Part shown: piece by piece, positions 55,160 to 64,000 of the stretch
Numbering within the stretch: position 1 is the stretch's first letter
Layout: every line of letters begins with the position of its first letter
NCBI GenBank assembly: GCA_011037195.1
Contig: JAAEAF010001967.1
Location: 124,001-188,000 of the forward strand
Length of the DNA stretch: 64,000 bases
From: Triatoma infestans
Lineage: Eukaryota; Arthropoda; Insecta; Hemiptera; Reduviidae
Direction: 5' to 3'
Notes under the pieces: generated by a model
What the model was told of the DNA's origin: nothing
Database searches by the model: none
What the model saw: the letters and a program-made list of their open reading frames with translations, nothing else
Position numbers and translations under genes: made by a program

Positions 55160-56784
55160 AGAAAGAGAAAAACAGCAAAAAAAGAAAAGTTCTTTTCTTT
55201 TTTTTCAAGCTGATCATTTTTTTTTAACACCACTTAATTATCCAGGATATGCATAATATTTTGTTTTTCCGAATAAATATAGTTAAAAACAAAATTTCAA
55301 CAATTTAACAATGAAAAAGAATGTGGCAAAAATAATAAACCATTCTTTTGATTTCTTCAAATCCCCAATATAATTTTCCAAAGAATATTTAGTTATTGAA
55401 AAAAGATCAGGAAAAATTGTTCCCCCTTGTTAAATTAGTTAAAAGAAAACAGCTGCAAAACCAATGTTAAACAGCTGATATTGGAGCAATGTGAGAGGGA
55501 AAAATATTGAAGACATCTGAGTAAATGTTAAACTAATGGGGCTTTTTATATAAAGATATAAAAATGCTTTATTCGAAAGTTTTGAATTGAAGCTTCATAT
55601 ACACGTTGTAATAAATAATTAAAACAATAAACCACAATATATTCCTCTTCAACCATTTTTCAACATACTGCCCTCCCATATATACCAATCTGTGAAAGCT
55701 AAGGTAAACATTTGTGCGGTTAATGGCAATTACGACGGTTTATCTTTTAACTGGAGAACGCTAGCTTTCAAAAATGAAAGACTACAGAATCCAGAAATCT
55801 CGCCTAGCTGCCTGCCATGGTCTAGCAGTTTTGTACTAATAACACTTGGGATTCTCCTTTGAAACAAATGACCTAGCCATTTCAATAACAAATGGTGTCG
55901 AACAGAGAGCTGTTGGTGCAACTATGTAGTTTTAAAAGATCAACTGCGTCATCTCAATCATCGCTAACTATAGTTCATCCACTTGACACCCTAGGGAGTC
56001 ACAATTTTGATCTTCTAAATCTCAGTGAAATTCGGTTTATAGACCCTCGCAGCACTAAATAGATAAGTCTAATTTTTGCAATTAAAAGCGGTTTCAGAAT
56101 AAGAATAAATTAAATTGTGTTTTATCCGAGACCAACGTACAAGCAAACCTAACCTAGGAGAAAAAAATAACTTGCCCAAACGTTTCAGGAAATGGCGGCG
56201 GTCACTCAAAATGTTGTCTTGGAAATTAAGTTCTTTGATCAATTGGTTGTTACGCTTCAAATATAAACTGAATCTTCAGCCATTCACGAAATCCTGTTAC
56301 AGTATTAATAACTAAGAAAAATTGATGGATAATTCTGGAAAACTTAGAAGTTGAATCCCAATATGTTTCCCAGTCTGTATTTCATGCCTGTAACACGTAC
56401 TAAGTGTATTGTATTGTTAACTTTTAGTTTTTTGTTGTTTCAAGTGTAGGCTTAAGATTTACTAAAAATCAATTCATCGATGCGCCTGTCAAACAGTTCG
56501 AAACCGCCCGAATCAGTTTTCTATTCACCCCTGGTGTGGAAATAGCAAAAATAGTTTAGAATTAGTCATAACATAAGAAAATTCACTCAAATAAGGTTGA
56601 GTAAAAGGAAAAACAGTGACAAGAGCTATTGCAAAAGAGCTTGTAGAATACATTTTGTAGGGAAGAATACTGTAAAATAATCTTATAGTCTTAATGTAGA
56701 ATACTACTCTTTCTATAAATCCGATAAGTTTCTCCTGTATCTAAGGTAAAAAAAAAAAAATTAATAAATAAAAAGCTGTTTACA
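54641..56784. other. No gene; contains (TG)n
   Basis: AT-rich with a TG microsatellite at 55131-55159 and purine-rich DNA around 55000. ORFs at 55730-55921 (minus), 56069-56260 (minus) and 56115-56315 (plus) show nothing recognisable. Confidence 0.45.
55131..55159. repeat. (TG)n microsatellite
   Basis: About 14 TG units. Confidence 0.95.
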
Positions 56785-56900
56785 AAAACGAAAATTCAGT
56801 AAAGTAGCACTTCTGATTGATTGATTTCGCCCAAAACCTTCGTGTCAGCAGCAGCCATGGTACCTAAATAGAAGACCGAGTTTCCCTTAACAAAATTGAA
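56785..56900 (+). repeat. Family R fragment, copy 15
   Basis: TTCAGTAAAGTAGCACTTCT, GATTGATTTCGCCCAAAACC, TTCGTGTCAGCAGCAGCC, GGTACCTAAATAG: the stretch just right of the CACTTCCGG core. Confidence 0.65.
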
Positions 56901-58079
56901 AACGAAATTCAGTTCTGACATATCTAAAAGATATAATATCATCGCATATAGAAATTTCTTTCTTCTATCTGTCCACCAATAAGCAGACTGTACAAAAAGT
57001 AAAAAAAATAAAAATAGGTACAAATAAAAAAAAAAAATGCAACCAAAAAGGAGCTGTACAAAATTAATATTTTTTAATTAATAAAAAAAAAAAAAAATGA
57101 AAATAGAAACATAGAACCAAATAAAAATGTTGTGATGAAATAGGGCTACTTTATTTTTTGTTTCTGTGAATAATAAGCATCCATTACATTGTTAAAGTTA
57201 ACAAGAAGAGGACGAGAAGGAGAGAGCGAAAATTATAAAACAGAACATAATAAAAAAGGATAAAGAAAAACTGATGGTGGATAGCTAGCTACTAATGATG
57301 TCTGGTTTGTGATGAAACAGATGCTTGCCGTTGATGATGATGATGAAGTCATTAATGTGTTAGGAACATAAGGATGAGTGGAAGAGGAAAAACCAACCAC
57401 ATTATGACCCAAACTAGCTAAGATATTGTTCTTATTCATTTACTACCTTTGGTCTAGAGATGAAGATGTTCAAGGAGAAAAAAAGTAATGCGAGGAGGTT
57501 ATAAACAGTGGTGGAAGGAGTATAACTGTAGTGGATTAGAGTTAAGATTAGATGGAATCAAAATGTTATTCCAGATATGGATACCGGGGGAGAGAAGGAT
57601 AGAACGAAAAGAAGAGAGACTGTTGGTAAAGATGTAGATTACCCGTAAGATGAAGGATTTTATGTTCTTACTTTTTTTCTTTCTTCTTACGTTCTTTTGT
57701 CCATCCACATGTGGTGCAAAATAAGAGAGAACTCCTGTGAAGATGGTGATCAAGAGAAATGGGAACAAAACATCGTACTAATTCTGAGTGACGATCACTT
57801 TCAATGGAGTGTCTTCTTCAACTGCTTCTGTAGATTCCACATCATCATCACCAAAGAGAATTAGTTACTAATGATCCAACAAGTCCTATTCTGCTAATTT
57901 CATTTAACTCTAATAGTAACATGTGAACATACTTAGAAGTGTCTTTTCCTTTTTTCTTTAAGTAATTCACAGATCTCTTTCTAAAGATTTTTCATCGCTT
58001 TAATATCTGGTTATAGGCTGAAAAGAATAAGTACTGAGATCGTCAAAGATTTGCTAAATTAAGTACATATTTGAAGAAC
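56901..58079. other. No gene; purine-skewed tract
   Basis: A runs near 57030-57095, then a GA-rich plus strand (57200-57770). Minus-strand ORFs 57233-57439 and 57499-57768 are Ser/Phe-rich compositional readings. Confidence 0.5.
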
Positions 58080-58572
58080 TTGAAAATAAGGAAAAAAAAA
58101 ATACATTTAACGATTGTTGGTGAGTGTGTCTTAAAAAAAAAATCACACGAAGTTTAAAATTAATAATCTGATCATTTCCGAAAACAACAGTTTCCGTTAA
58201 ACAAAATATGTCAACCGGAAGTGGAACTTTTTTCCTCAGTTCTTCACGACCCCCCCCCCACATACACCCAATGCCGTCGATTTTCTTTAAACTCCATACA
58301 TTGACTACATATAAATAGGTGAATCATTTTTATATGAAAAATACTTCCCATCGAAAACAGAGATTTTCGAAGAATTACCGGTGAATTTGAAACGATAAAG
58401 TTTCTTCTAAAGAGCCAATTGAAATATTTCAAATAAAACCGTCATAGCCGTTTTAGAGGAAATTTCTCAAAATACTAGAAAGTATTCAATAAAGTCGCCA
58501 TTTTGGTGAAACCAATTTTCTTCAAATTTGGCATTCTAGTATCACATTTACTTACACTCTCATATTATAGAA

Positions 58573-58980
58573 GTGATAAGACTATACTACCTTCACGTTC
58601 TTGCTGAACTCCGTGAAAGAATAAGGAAAGAACAACCCAAATTGTGGAAAGACAAGTCATGGATTCTCCACCAAGACAATGCGCCGGCTCATTCCGCCTT
58701 GTCTGTCAAGAGGTTTCTAGCCAAGTACAGCATCCCAGTGTTAGACCATCCGCCTTATTCGCCGGATCTTGCACCGTGCGACTTCTATCTGTTTCCTAAG
58801 GTGAAATCTCCATTAAAAGGAACAAGATTTGAGTCTGTTGAAGCTATGAAAGAGAAAGCGGCACGCGTCCTGAAGGAGCTGACAGAAGAAGACTTCCAGC
58901 ACTGTTTCAAACAATGGAAGATTCGCATAGAGCGTTGTAGGGATAGAGGAGGGGTGTATATTGAAGGTGAAAATAAGTAA
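58573..58980 (+). pseudogene. Mariner transposase, C-terminal third (DD34D)
   Basis: 135 codons, open to a TAA at 58978-58980. Residues 30-42 read WILHQDNAPAHSA, holding the second catalytic Asp (D35). Residues 59-74 read HPPYSPDLAPCDFYLF, holding the third (D70), with 34 residues between, the DD34D spacing of mariner. The first Asp, the WVPHEL motif and the DNA-binding half are lost; family members are about 345 residues. The apparent ATA/ATG start is only the first in-frame codon after the break. The remaining ORF is intact, which suggests a fairly recent copy, but it cannot encode an active enzyme. Confidence 0.92.
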
Positions 58981-59047
58981 ATATGTATGAAATCAAAATA
59001 AAATGTTTTACAGCGTCAGTCTCGTTATTTAATAGCCACACCTCGTA
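58574..59047 (+). mobile_element. 5'-truncated mariner element with 3' terminal inverted repeat
   Basis: Contains the C-terminal part of a mariner transposase, a short 3' UTR and a right terminus whose reverse complement starts TACGAGGTGTGGCTATTAAA, a mariner-type inverted repeat ending at a TA dinucleotide (59046-59047). The left inverted repeat and about 60 percent of the ORF are missing. The left edge abuts family R at a TA near 58577. Confidence 0.85.
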
Positions 59048-59275
59048 CATACTACTGCACTGAAGTGGTAAATTAAAAGTAAAATAAAAACCTCCAGAAT
59101 AATCAGTGTTCCCGGAAAAATGTTTAGTGTCGCTTTCAGAAAATCGCGCAAAACTGGAGAAAAAAAGTTGCATATCCCATTGATGTATTCTGACCGAAAC
59201 TTTAGTGTCAGTGCGGATGGCGTTACCTAAAACGGAATATAAAGTTTAAACTTTCTGTTTTTGAGATATTTTCAT

Positions 59276-59278
<3 letters not shown>

Positions 59279-59307
<29 letters not shown>
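59279..59307. repeat. (CA)n microsatellite inside family R
   Basis: About 14 perfect units, at the standard internal position. Confidence 0.95.
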
Positions 59308-59312
<5 letters not shown>

Positions 59313-59574
59313 CATTCGCTAACAACATTTTTTTCATACTCAAATGGGGTCCCTCAAAACATGTATTTCCGGTGAAATATCAATTTCGAAAATTTGGCAT
59401 GATCGTAATACTTCCTCTTAGTAGGGAATAAGAGAGAGTAAAAAACATTATTAACTGCAATTATCTAAAACAGACTTTGAAAACGATTACTAAAATAACT
59501 GGAATATTTTTTTTTATTTTCACTCTTTATTTGAAATTTACAACTGTAATCAATTTTACAACAGGTAAATAAGT

Positions 59575-60140
59575 TGATGTGATAATGCAAGACTTGACTG
59601 ATAGTGTCCAGTGACGGCTACCACTAGCTATTTAAGTGGTCGCGAGGCTATCAGCGCTTTAAGCGTCGTTGTGGATTTCCAGGGAGGGAATGTGAGTTGA
59701 GGGCTTGGGCTAAAGGATTCGAGTGTGATAGGAACTTATTGTGGAATTTGTTATAAAGGGTATTATAGCCAGAGTGTTGACGAAAGGAATATTGAGATTG
59801 TGTGGAAGGTAAGGTTGGATACATAGGAAAAGACTGTTAGTAATGTGGCGGAAGATTTTGGATTGGATGGTTTGGATGCGGTTCAGATTAGAACGCTTGG
59901 CAGTTCCGTACAGTTACAGTCCGTCCGTAAGTCCATAGTGGTTTCAGTAAGGAGATGTAAAGGAGTTTTTTGTTTGGAGGGCAATAATTTTGAGCATTTA
60001 CCAAGCAGTATGGAGAGAAGTCTAAAACATATTTTTTACGTCGGAGCGGTTGAGCCTGGAATGGACCTGGAACTGACGTGGAACCCTCACACACGGCTCA
60101 ACCACTCAAACTAGAAAATATAATTGAATAAAATTTGGCC
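59575..60140 (+). other. Promoter-to-polyA-like unit, possible LTR
   Basis: GC content rises sharply. CTATTTAAG near 59628 resembles a TATA box. GGAAGGTAAGG near 59805 resembles a splice donor. An 89-codon ORF (59845-60114, MAEDFGLDGLDAVQIRTLG...) is followed by GAATAAAATT near 60124, a polyadenylation-like signal. The ORF has no domain I recognise. The layout would fit a solo LTR or a short non-coding transcript; a host exon cannot be excluded. Confidence 0.25.
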
Positions 60141-60929
60141 ACAATGTTTAGTTTTTATAAATAAAAAGTTCTGGTAAACTATTACCGAAATTTTAAAGTA
60201 AATTTTTCTGCAGATTTTCCCTACGCTGAAGGGGTTTCATAATTGTTATGTAACAAAATAGAACATTATGTAAAGCAAAGAGTAAAATTAAAAACGATGG
60301 AGTCACTTAAACAAAAACAAAAAAAAAGGTGCCCTTCTGCGGGAAAATAATGGACGAATAAAACTGTGAGAAAATAAAATTAAATATTGAAGATGTTGTG
60401 AACATATAACATTTAGAGAGTCTGTATTCCATTCAAATTAGAAAATGTATACAAATCAATGCAGGGTATGTTCGTGAAAGAGTAATTATTCCATGAAATA
60501 AAATCGATTTAGAACATAATATATAGCCATGAAATTCTGATATCTTATGGCCATAATATTAGCAAAATAAACAAAGTAAAACATGAACTAAACCAGTTCC
60601 CAGGAGTTGTAATTGTTTTTCGTTTATTTACTTAACAAATAATTTTTCAAAATAAAATATAAGCATTTCTACCTGAATAAAATCGATTAATCAATCGGTT
60701 TGTTACAATTATAGAACGAAAACAGATTTCAATAAAATCATGTAAGCGAAATTATACAAATAATCTATAATAATTGTTTTTATAATTATTTAATAGATGC
60801 AAATAACAATACAATAAGTTTTACAATAACAAAATATTAAAAAAAAGAAAACACACACGATTTTCTCCCATTCCTTTTAATTCAATCAAATACGTATACA
60901 TAAGATGGCGAATTTTTTTTTTTTAATTC
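60141..60929. other. No gene seen
   Basis: AT-rich sequence. Confidence 0.5.
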
Positions 60930-61510
60930 AAATTTTGCTGATTTGAAGCCTAAAATAAAAGTGTTCGTTAACGGAGTAATTAGCACACCAAGTTTAAACG
61001 AAATTGTTGTAGCCGTTTCCGAAAAAATTCCAAAAAAAAACAACTCAAAAACCAGAAATACGAATTGTACCTAATATTATTTAAGTGGTAGACCGGTATA
61101 TAAATTGTGTTCAAATACAACTTTGGAGGAAAGCTAAAGTTACACAGTTAGTTTTTATGTATGTAAATAGTCGAAGAAGTTTAAGGAAATAGTTGCAAGC
61201 TGTTTTCAACAAAATCACCAATCACAAAAAAATTAAAAAAATTCACTAATGCCGCACTTCCGGTTTGTTGGATTTTGTCCGAAATCTTCTTGTTTGATGC
61301 GGTAATAGTATCTGGACGGAATGCCAAGTTTAAGCTTCCTGCAACTTTTCGCTTTTGAGATATTTGAGATATATATATATATCAGATCATTCGCTAAAAA
61401 CAATTTTTTTTCGTACTCTCAAGGGACTTCAAAAGTTGTATTTCCGGTGAAAACATGATTTCGAGAATTCGACACAATCGTGATACCAGGAAGTAAGAGA
61501 AAGTAAAAAT
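60930..61510 (+). repeat. Family R dispersed repeat, copy 17
   Basis: ACACCAAGTTTAAACGAAAT, TGTAGCCGTTTCCG, then GCCGCACTTCCGGTTTG, AATGCCAAGTTTAAGCTTCC, a TA run in place of the CA microsatellite (61370-61381), TCGTACTCTCAAGGGAC, ATTTCCGGTGAAAACATG and the terminal GGAAGTAAGAGAAAGTAAAA. Confidence 0.85.
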
Positions 61511-62153
61511 CTGACGTGTAACACTCACATTGCTTTCTCTTATTGCCTGTTTTTCACAATTTTAAATTGACAAACGTTCATCAAACTTAGAATTTGCAAA
61601 CCAAATTGACAAATATATATATATATATATTATAATACTATTACTGATGGAGAGGGTACATGTTGATTCTTGGCACTTAGGCCGGTCGAATATGATTACA
61701 GAAGGCAGCGCTTTAAACAAATCCAAACAACAATGAAGTGTTATGTCACTGATTCTCCTGTGCCCCCCTCCTCCCACTTAAAAGTCATTTTTACACGATG
61801 GGGTTTAAAATGAAGCATTTGAACAGTTCAAGATTCGCAAAAAAAAAAACAAACTGAAATTAGCCATTCGCACTTCCAATTGATAGGTTTCGACCGAAAT
61901 TTGCATGTCAGTTATGTTGTAAATTATAAATGTAAATGTAAATACATTGTAAATGTAAATACATTGTAAATGAAATACGGATTTTTTTTTTTTTTTAAGA
62001 TATTTTTTCATAGATAAATAAATAGATACAAAACCAATTGCAAAAACACTTTTTTCGTTCTCAGAGGACCTCAATAAAACATGGATTTCCAATAAAAACT
62101 CAAATTCGACCGATCGCAATATTTCCTCTTACAGCAAAAAGAGAAAGTAAAAA
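61511..62153 (+). repeat. Family R dispersed repeat, copy 18, in tandem with copy 17
   Basis: Starts at once after copy 17 with GTGTAACACTCACATTGC, TTTCTCTTATTGCC (left terminus). It ends with ACTCAAATTCGACCGATCGC, TTTCCTCTTACAGC and AAAAAGAGAAAGTAAAAA. It carries AT runs (61613-61630) and a TGTAAATGTAAATACAT tandem (61917-61975), and its CACTTCC core is degraded to CGCACTTCCAATTG. Confidence 0.8.
61917..61976. repeat. TGTAAATACAT tandem repeat
   Basis: Three to four short units of ATGTAAATACATTGTAA, period about 17 bp. Confidence 0.8.
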
Positions 62154-62595
62154 TTAACCCAACTACTACTAGCTAAGCACCCTCATTCATACCAATCAAT
62201 TCACACTTCCTGCAGCCACAGTTCACACTAATTTGTATGAGGATAGGAAGAGCGAGAGAAATAGATTCATTGAATGTTTGGCACCAATTTATATTCTACT
62301 ACACTATACATTTAATTATACAAAATTGGGAAGTCTGCGCGCATCGGCATACTCATGCACGTACGCAAGAGCATGCACACCCACAGAGAAATACCAAAAT
62401 AACTTCCCATTACAGTAATATTACAAGCATTGATTTACTTATTAAACAACAATTAATTTAATTAAATCAAGACTATTTCCAAATTATATTTTCAATTGTT
62501 TTTCTTGCTTTTGAGAAATTTTTCCCACTAAAAACTCTTCTTTTTTTTTATTGATCACTCGGATATTGGACTTCTATTACTGGCAACCGTGTGAA
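62154..62595. other. No gene seen
   Basis: AT-rich. The two overlapping plus-strand ORFs (62233-62418 and 62237-62461) have no domain. Confidence 0.5.
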
Positions 62596-62599
62596 ACCT

Positions 62600-63110
62600 A
62601 CAAAATATTGTAAAGTTATCACTTCCAGGCGAAAAATTCGAAAGATCTATCCAGTTTAACCGCGACAGGAAATATCAGAATCAAGAGACTGTAACCCTGA
62701 ATTGTTCATTAAGTTCAATAGAGTTAGCTTATTTTGGGTACCAGGGAATGTTGACATGGAAGAAAATGAGAAGAACGACACCCTGGCAAGTAAAGGTTTT
62801 TTGGGACGTGAACCCTTCTCTGTAAAATAAACGACCAGTCACTTCGAGAAGAGCTAAAAAATGTGATGGAAGTGAAGAAAGCACAGCTCGAGAAAACCTT
62901 GCCAGACTGAAGTAAGCTAAAGACCGCCTGGGCGGTAATAACCAGGAAAAAAATCTGAAGCGTGCGTCAGTTTGAAAAAAGAATAGGCTTCGCATGCTGA
63001 CGGGGTTTCCTCACGGGGCATTGTAGATGTGTCGGCCACTTCAAGAAGCCAGGACTAGAATACTGAAATGTTTTTGGTGTGGATGTGTTTGTAGTTTGTA
63101 GTGGCTTGAG
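62600..63110 (+). pseudogene. LINE ORF2 tail: RNase H end and following LTGH block
   Basis: At 62717-62815 the frame reads NRVSLFWVPGNVDMEENEKN, DTLASKGF. This is the C-terminal signature of a LINE RNase H domain (V.L.WVPGH.GI.GNE.AD.LA..G), with the catalytic-region His replaced by Asn (PGN) and the final Asp region drifting to ND. Near 63003, in another frame, LTGHCRCVGHFKKPGLEY matches the LTGHC...HL...G block that follows RNase H in Jockey/I-group elements, and a CRxC-like stretch comes after. Stops and frame changes show an old inactive copy. The 5' edge is unclear. Confidence 0.7.
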
Positions 63111-64000
63111 CGGTTTTGTAAAAGGGCTTGTAAGTATATTGTTTAAGAGAGTTAAGTATCAGAAATAAGAAAGTAGTCACCACTGCTAACAATAAATATA
63201 TTCTATTAAAATAATAGCTACAAGTTATTTGCAAGATATTATAAACTTATTATTATGCACTGATGCTAAAAGGGTGAAAAACAAGTGTTCTGCTTCAGTG
63301 TCTACAACAAAACTGTGTTTTAATAAATCAGATGTTTATCTAGAGTAAAAAAGGCAAATTCTATTATTGGCATGAGTTTAAGAGAGCGATTCCTGAAGCA
63401 AGTGTTCTGGCTTTGAAAGCAGAATGCCTACTGTCTTGAAGGAATGCCCTCTCTAACGGGGGATTTTCTCTTACAAAACAATTGGCCAAGTGGCATTGTT
63501 ATTTTCCTAAAGGATTCCTGTGCTTTTGTCTCTTTAGCAACAATGACCTTAATTTATAGTACCTGATTCTAAAATACATTATTTTTGCCAAAATTATTTC
63601 ATTTAAAATACTTTTCAAAACTATTTATTTTTGCATTTCTTCTTCCCCACAATACGATAACAACTGCATATTCTGTGGGATGGTGTAGGGGTGCTGTAGG
63701 TAGGGGTATAGTGCACCCCAAAAAATGGCAATTTTGTCAAATTTGAAAAATTGCATTTTCACTGGAAAGAAATGCTTCAGCAGCAAGAGAAAAAAAAAAT
63801 ATTGACACAAAAAGCTCAAATCTCACCTCAATGTTTAAGAGTAAATAAAGACGGAAAAAACAGAGTGCAGCATTTTATTCAATAAATCAGTTGGAGTAAT
63901 CGATGTGAACTGAAATCTTAGTAAAATTCTAACCAATAGGAAGTACTACGTAACAATATGTGAAGGACTGCAATAAGGCAATAAATTTCTATCTATACAT
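63111..64000. other. No gene seen
   Basis: AT-rich to the end of the window. The minus-strand ORF at 63625-63819 is Phe/Lys-rich and unsupported. Confidence 0.5.

Larger units (their letters stand above)
58080..59447 (+). repeat. Family R dispersed repeat, copy 16, host of a mariner insertion
   Basis: 58190-58345 is a small reverse-strand piece (GTCAACCGGAAGTGGAAC). The forward copy runs from about 58400 (ATTTCAAATAAAACCGTCAT, GTATTCAATAAAGTCGCC, TTCTTCAAATTTGGCATTC) to 58573. It then resumes at 59048 (CATACTACTGCACTGAAGTG, CGCAAAACTGGAG, AACGGAATATAAAGTTTAAA, CA microsatellite 59279-59307, CAAATGGGGTCCCTCAAAAC, ATTTCCGGTGAAATATC) and ends at AATAAGAGAGAGTAAAAA. The mariner lies between. Confidence 0.8.

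Overview
The window is 64 kb of AT-rich (about two thirds A+T) eukaryotic DNA with long homopolymer runs, many di- and trinucleotide microsatellites and a dense layer of transposable-element debris. No host protein-coding gene, rRNA or functional tRNA gene could be supported on either strand. The mix of elements (a mariner with DD34D spacing, I/R1-like and Jockey-like LINE pieces, Penelope-like repeats with hammerhead-type motifs, tRNA-derived SINEs, a short Helitron) fits an arthropod, most likely an insect. A hemipteran is only a guess. The segment is probably intergenic or deep intronic.

Layout. 1-6.9 kb: AT-rich DNA with a copy of the dominant repeat ('family R'), an LTR-like promoter region and two small tandem arrays (about 4.0-4.5 kb). 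6.9-16 kb: copies of a CTGAAGAAG repeat core, a decayed LINE at 8.1-8.7 kb, family R at 13.5-14.2 kb. 16-19 kb: two tRNA-derived SINE families and a possible LINE tail. 20-26.3 kb: three family R copies and an I/R1-like LINE (23.6-24.9 kb). 27.6-29.6 kb: an old LINE interrupted by a Jockey-type LINE, then two same-strand copies of a Penelope/retrozyme-like module, one carrying a nearly canonical hammerhead ribozyme. 30.4-33.1 kb: family R copies, one split by a near-perfect 0.54 kb palindrome. 33.7 and 48.9 kb: two related LTR-like sequences. 36.5-37.4 kb: a short Helitron. 40.3-42.4 kb: a foldback-type element whose long inverted arms are made of about 30-bp tandem units. 44-63 kb: more family R, a mariner inserted in one copy, an LTR-like unit at 59.6 kb and a LINE RNase H tail at 62.7 kb.

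Family R dominates, with about 18 pieces in both orientations. Full copies begin with CTTTCTCTTACTGC, contain one or two CACTTCCGGTT modules and usually a CA or TA microsatellite at one fixed internal position, and end in TAAGAGAAAGT, the inverse of the start. No protein encoded by this family was seen. It has served as a landing site: mariner, the palindromic element and a SINE-containing block all sit inside its copies.

Nothing here works as an operon or pathway. The interest lies in the mobile elements: the hammerhead motifs, the palindrome with an 11-bp target duplication, the foldback element, and family R itself.
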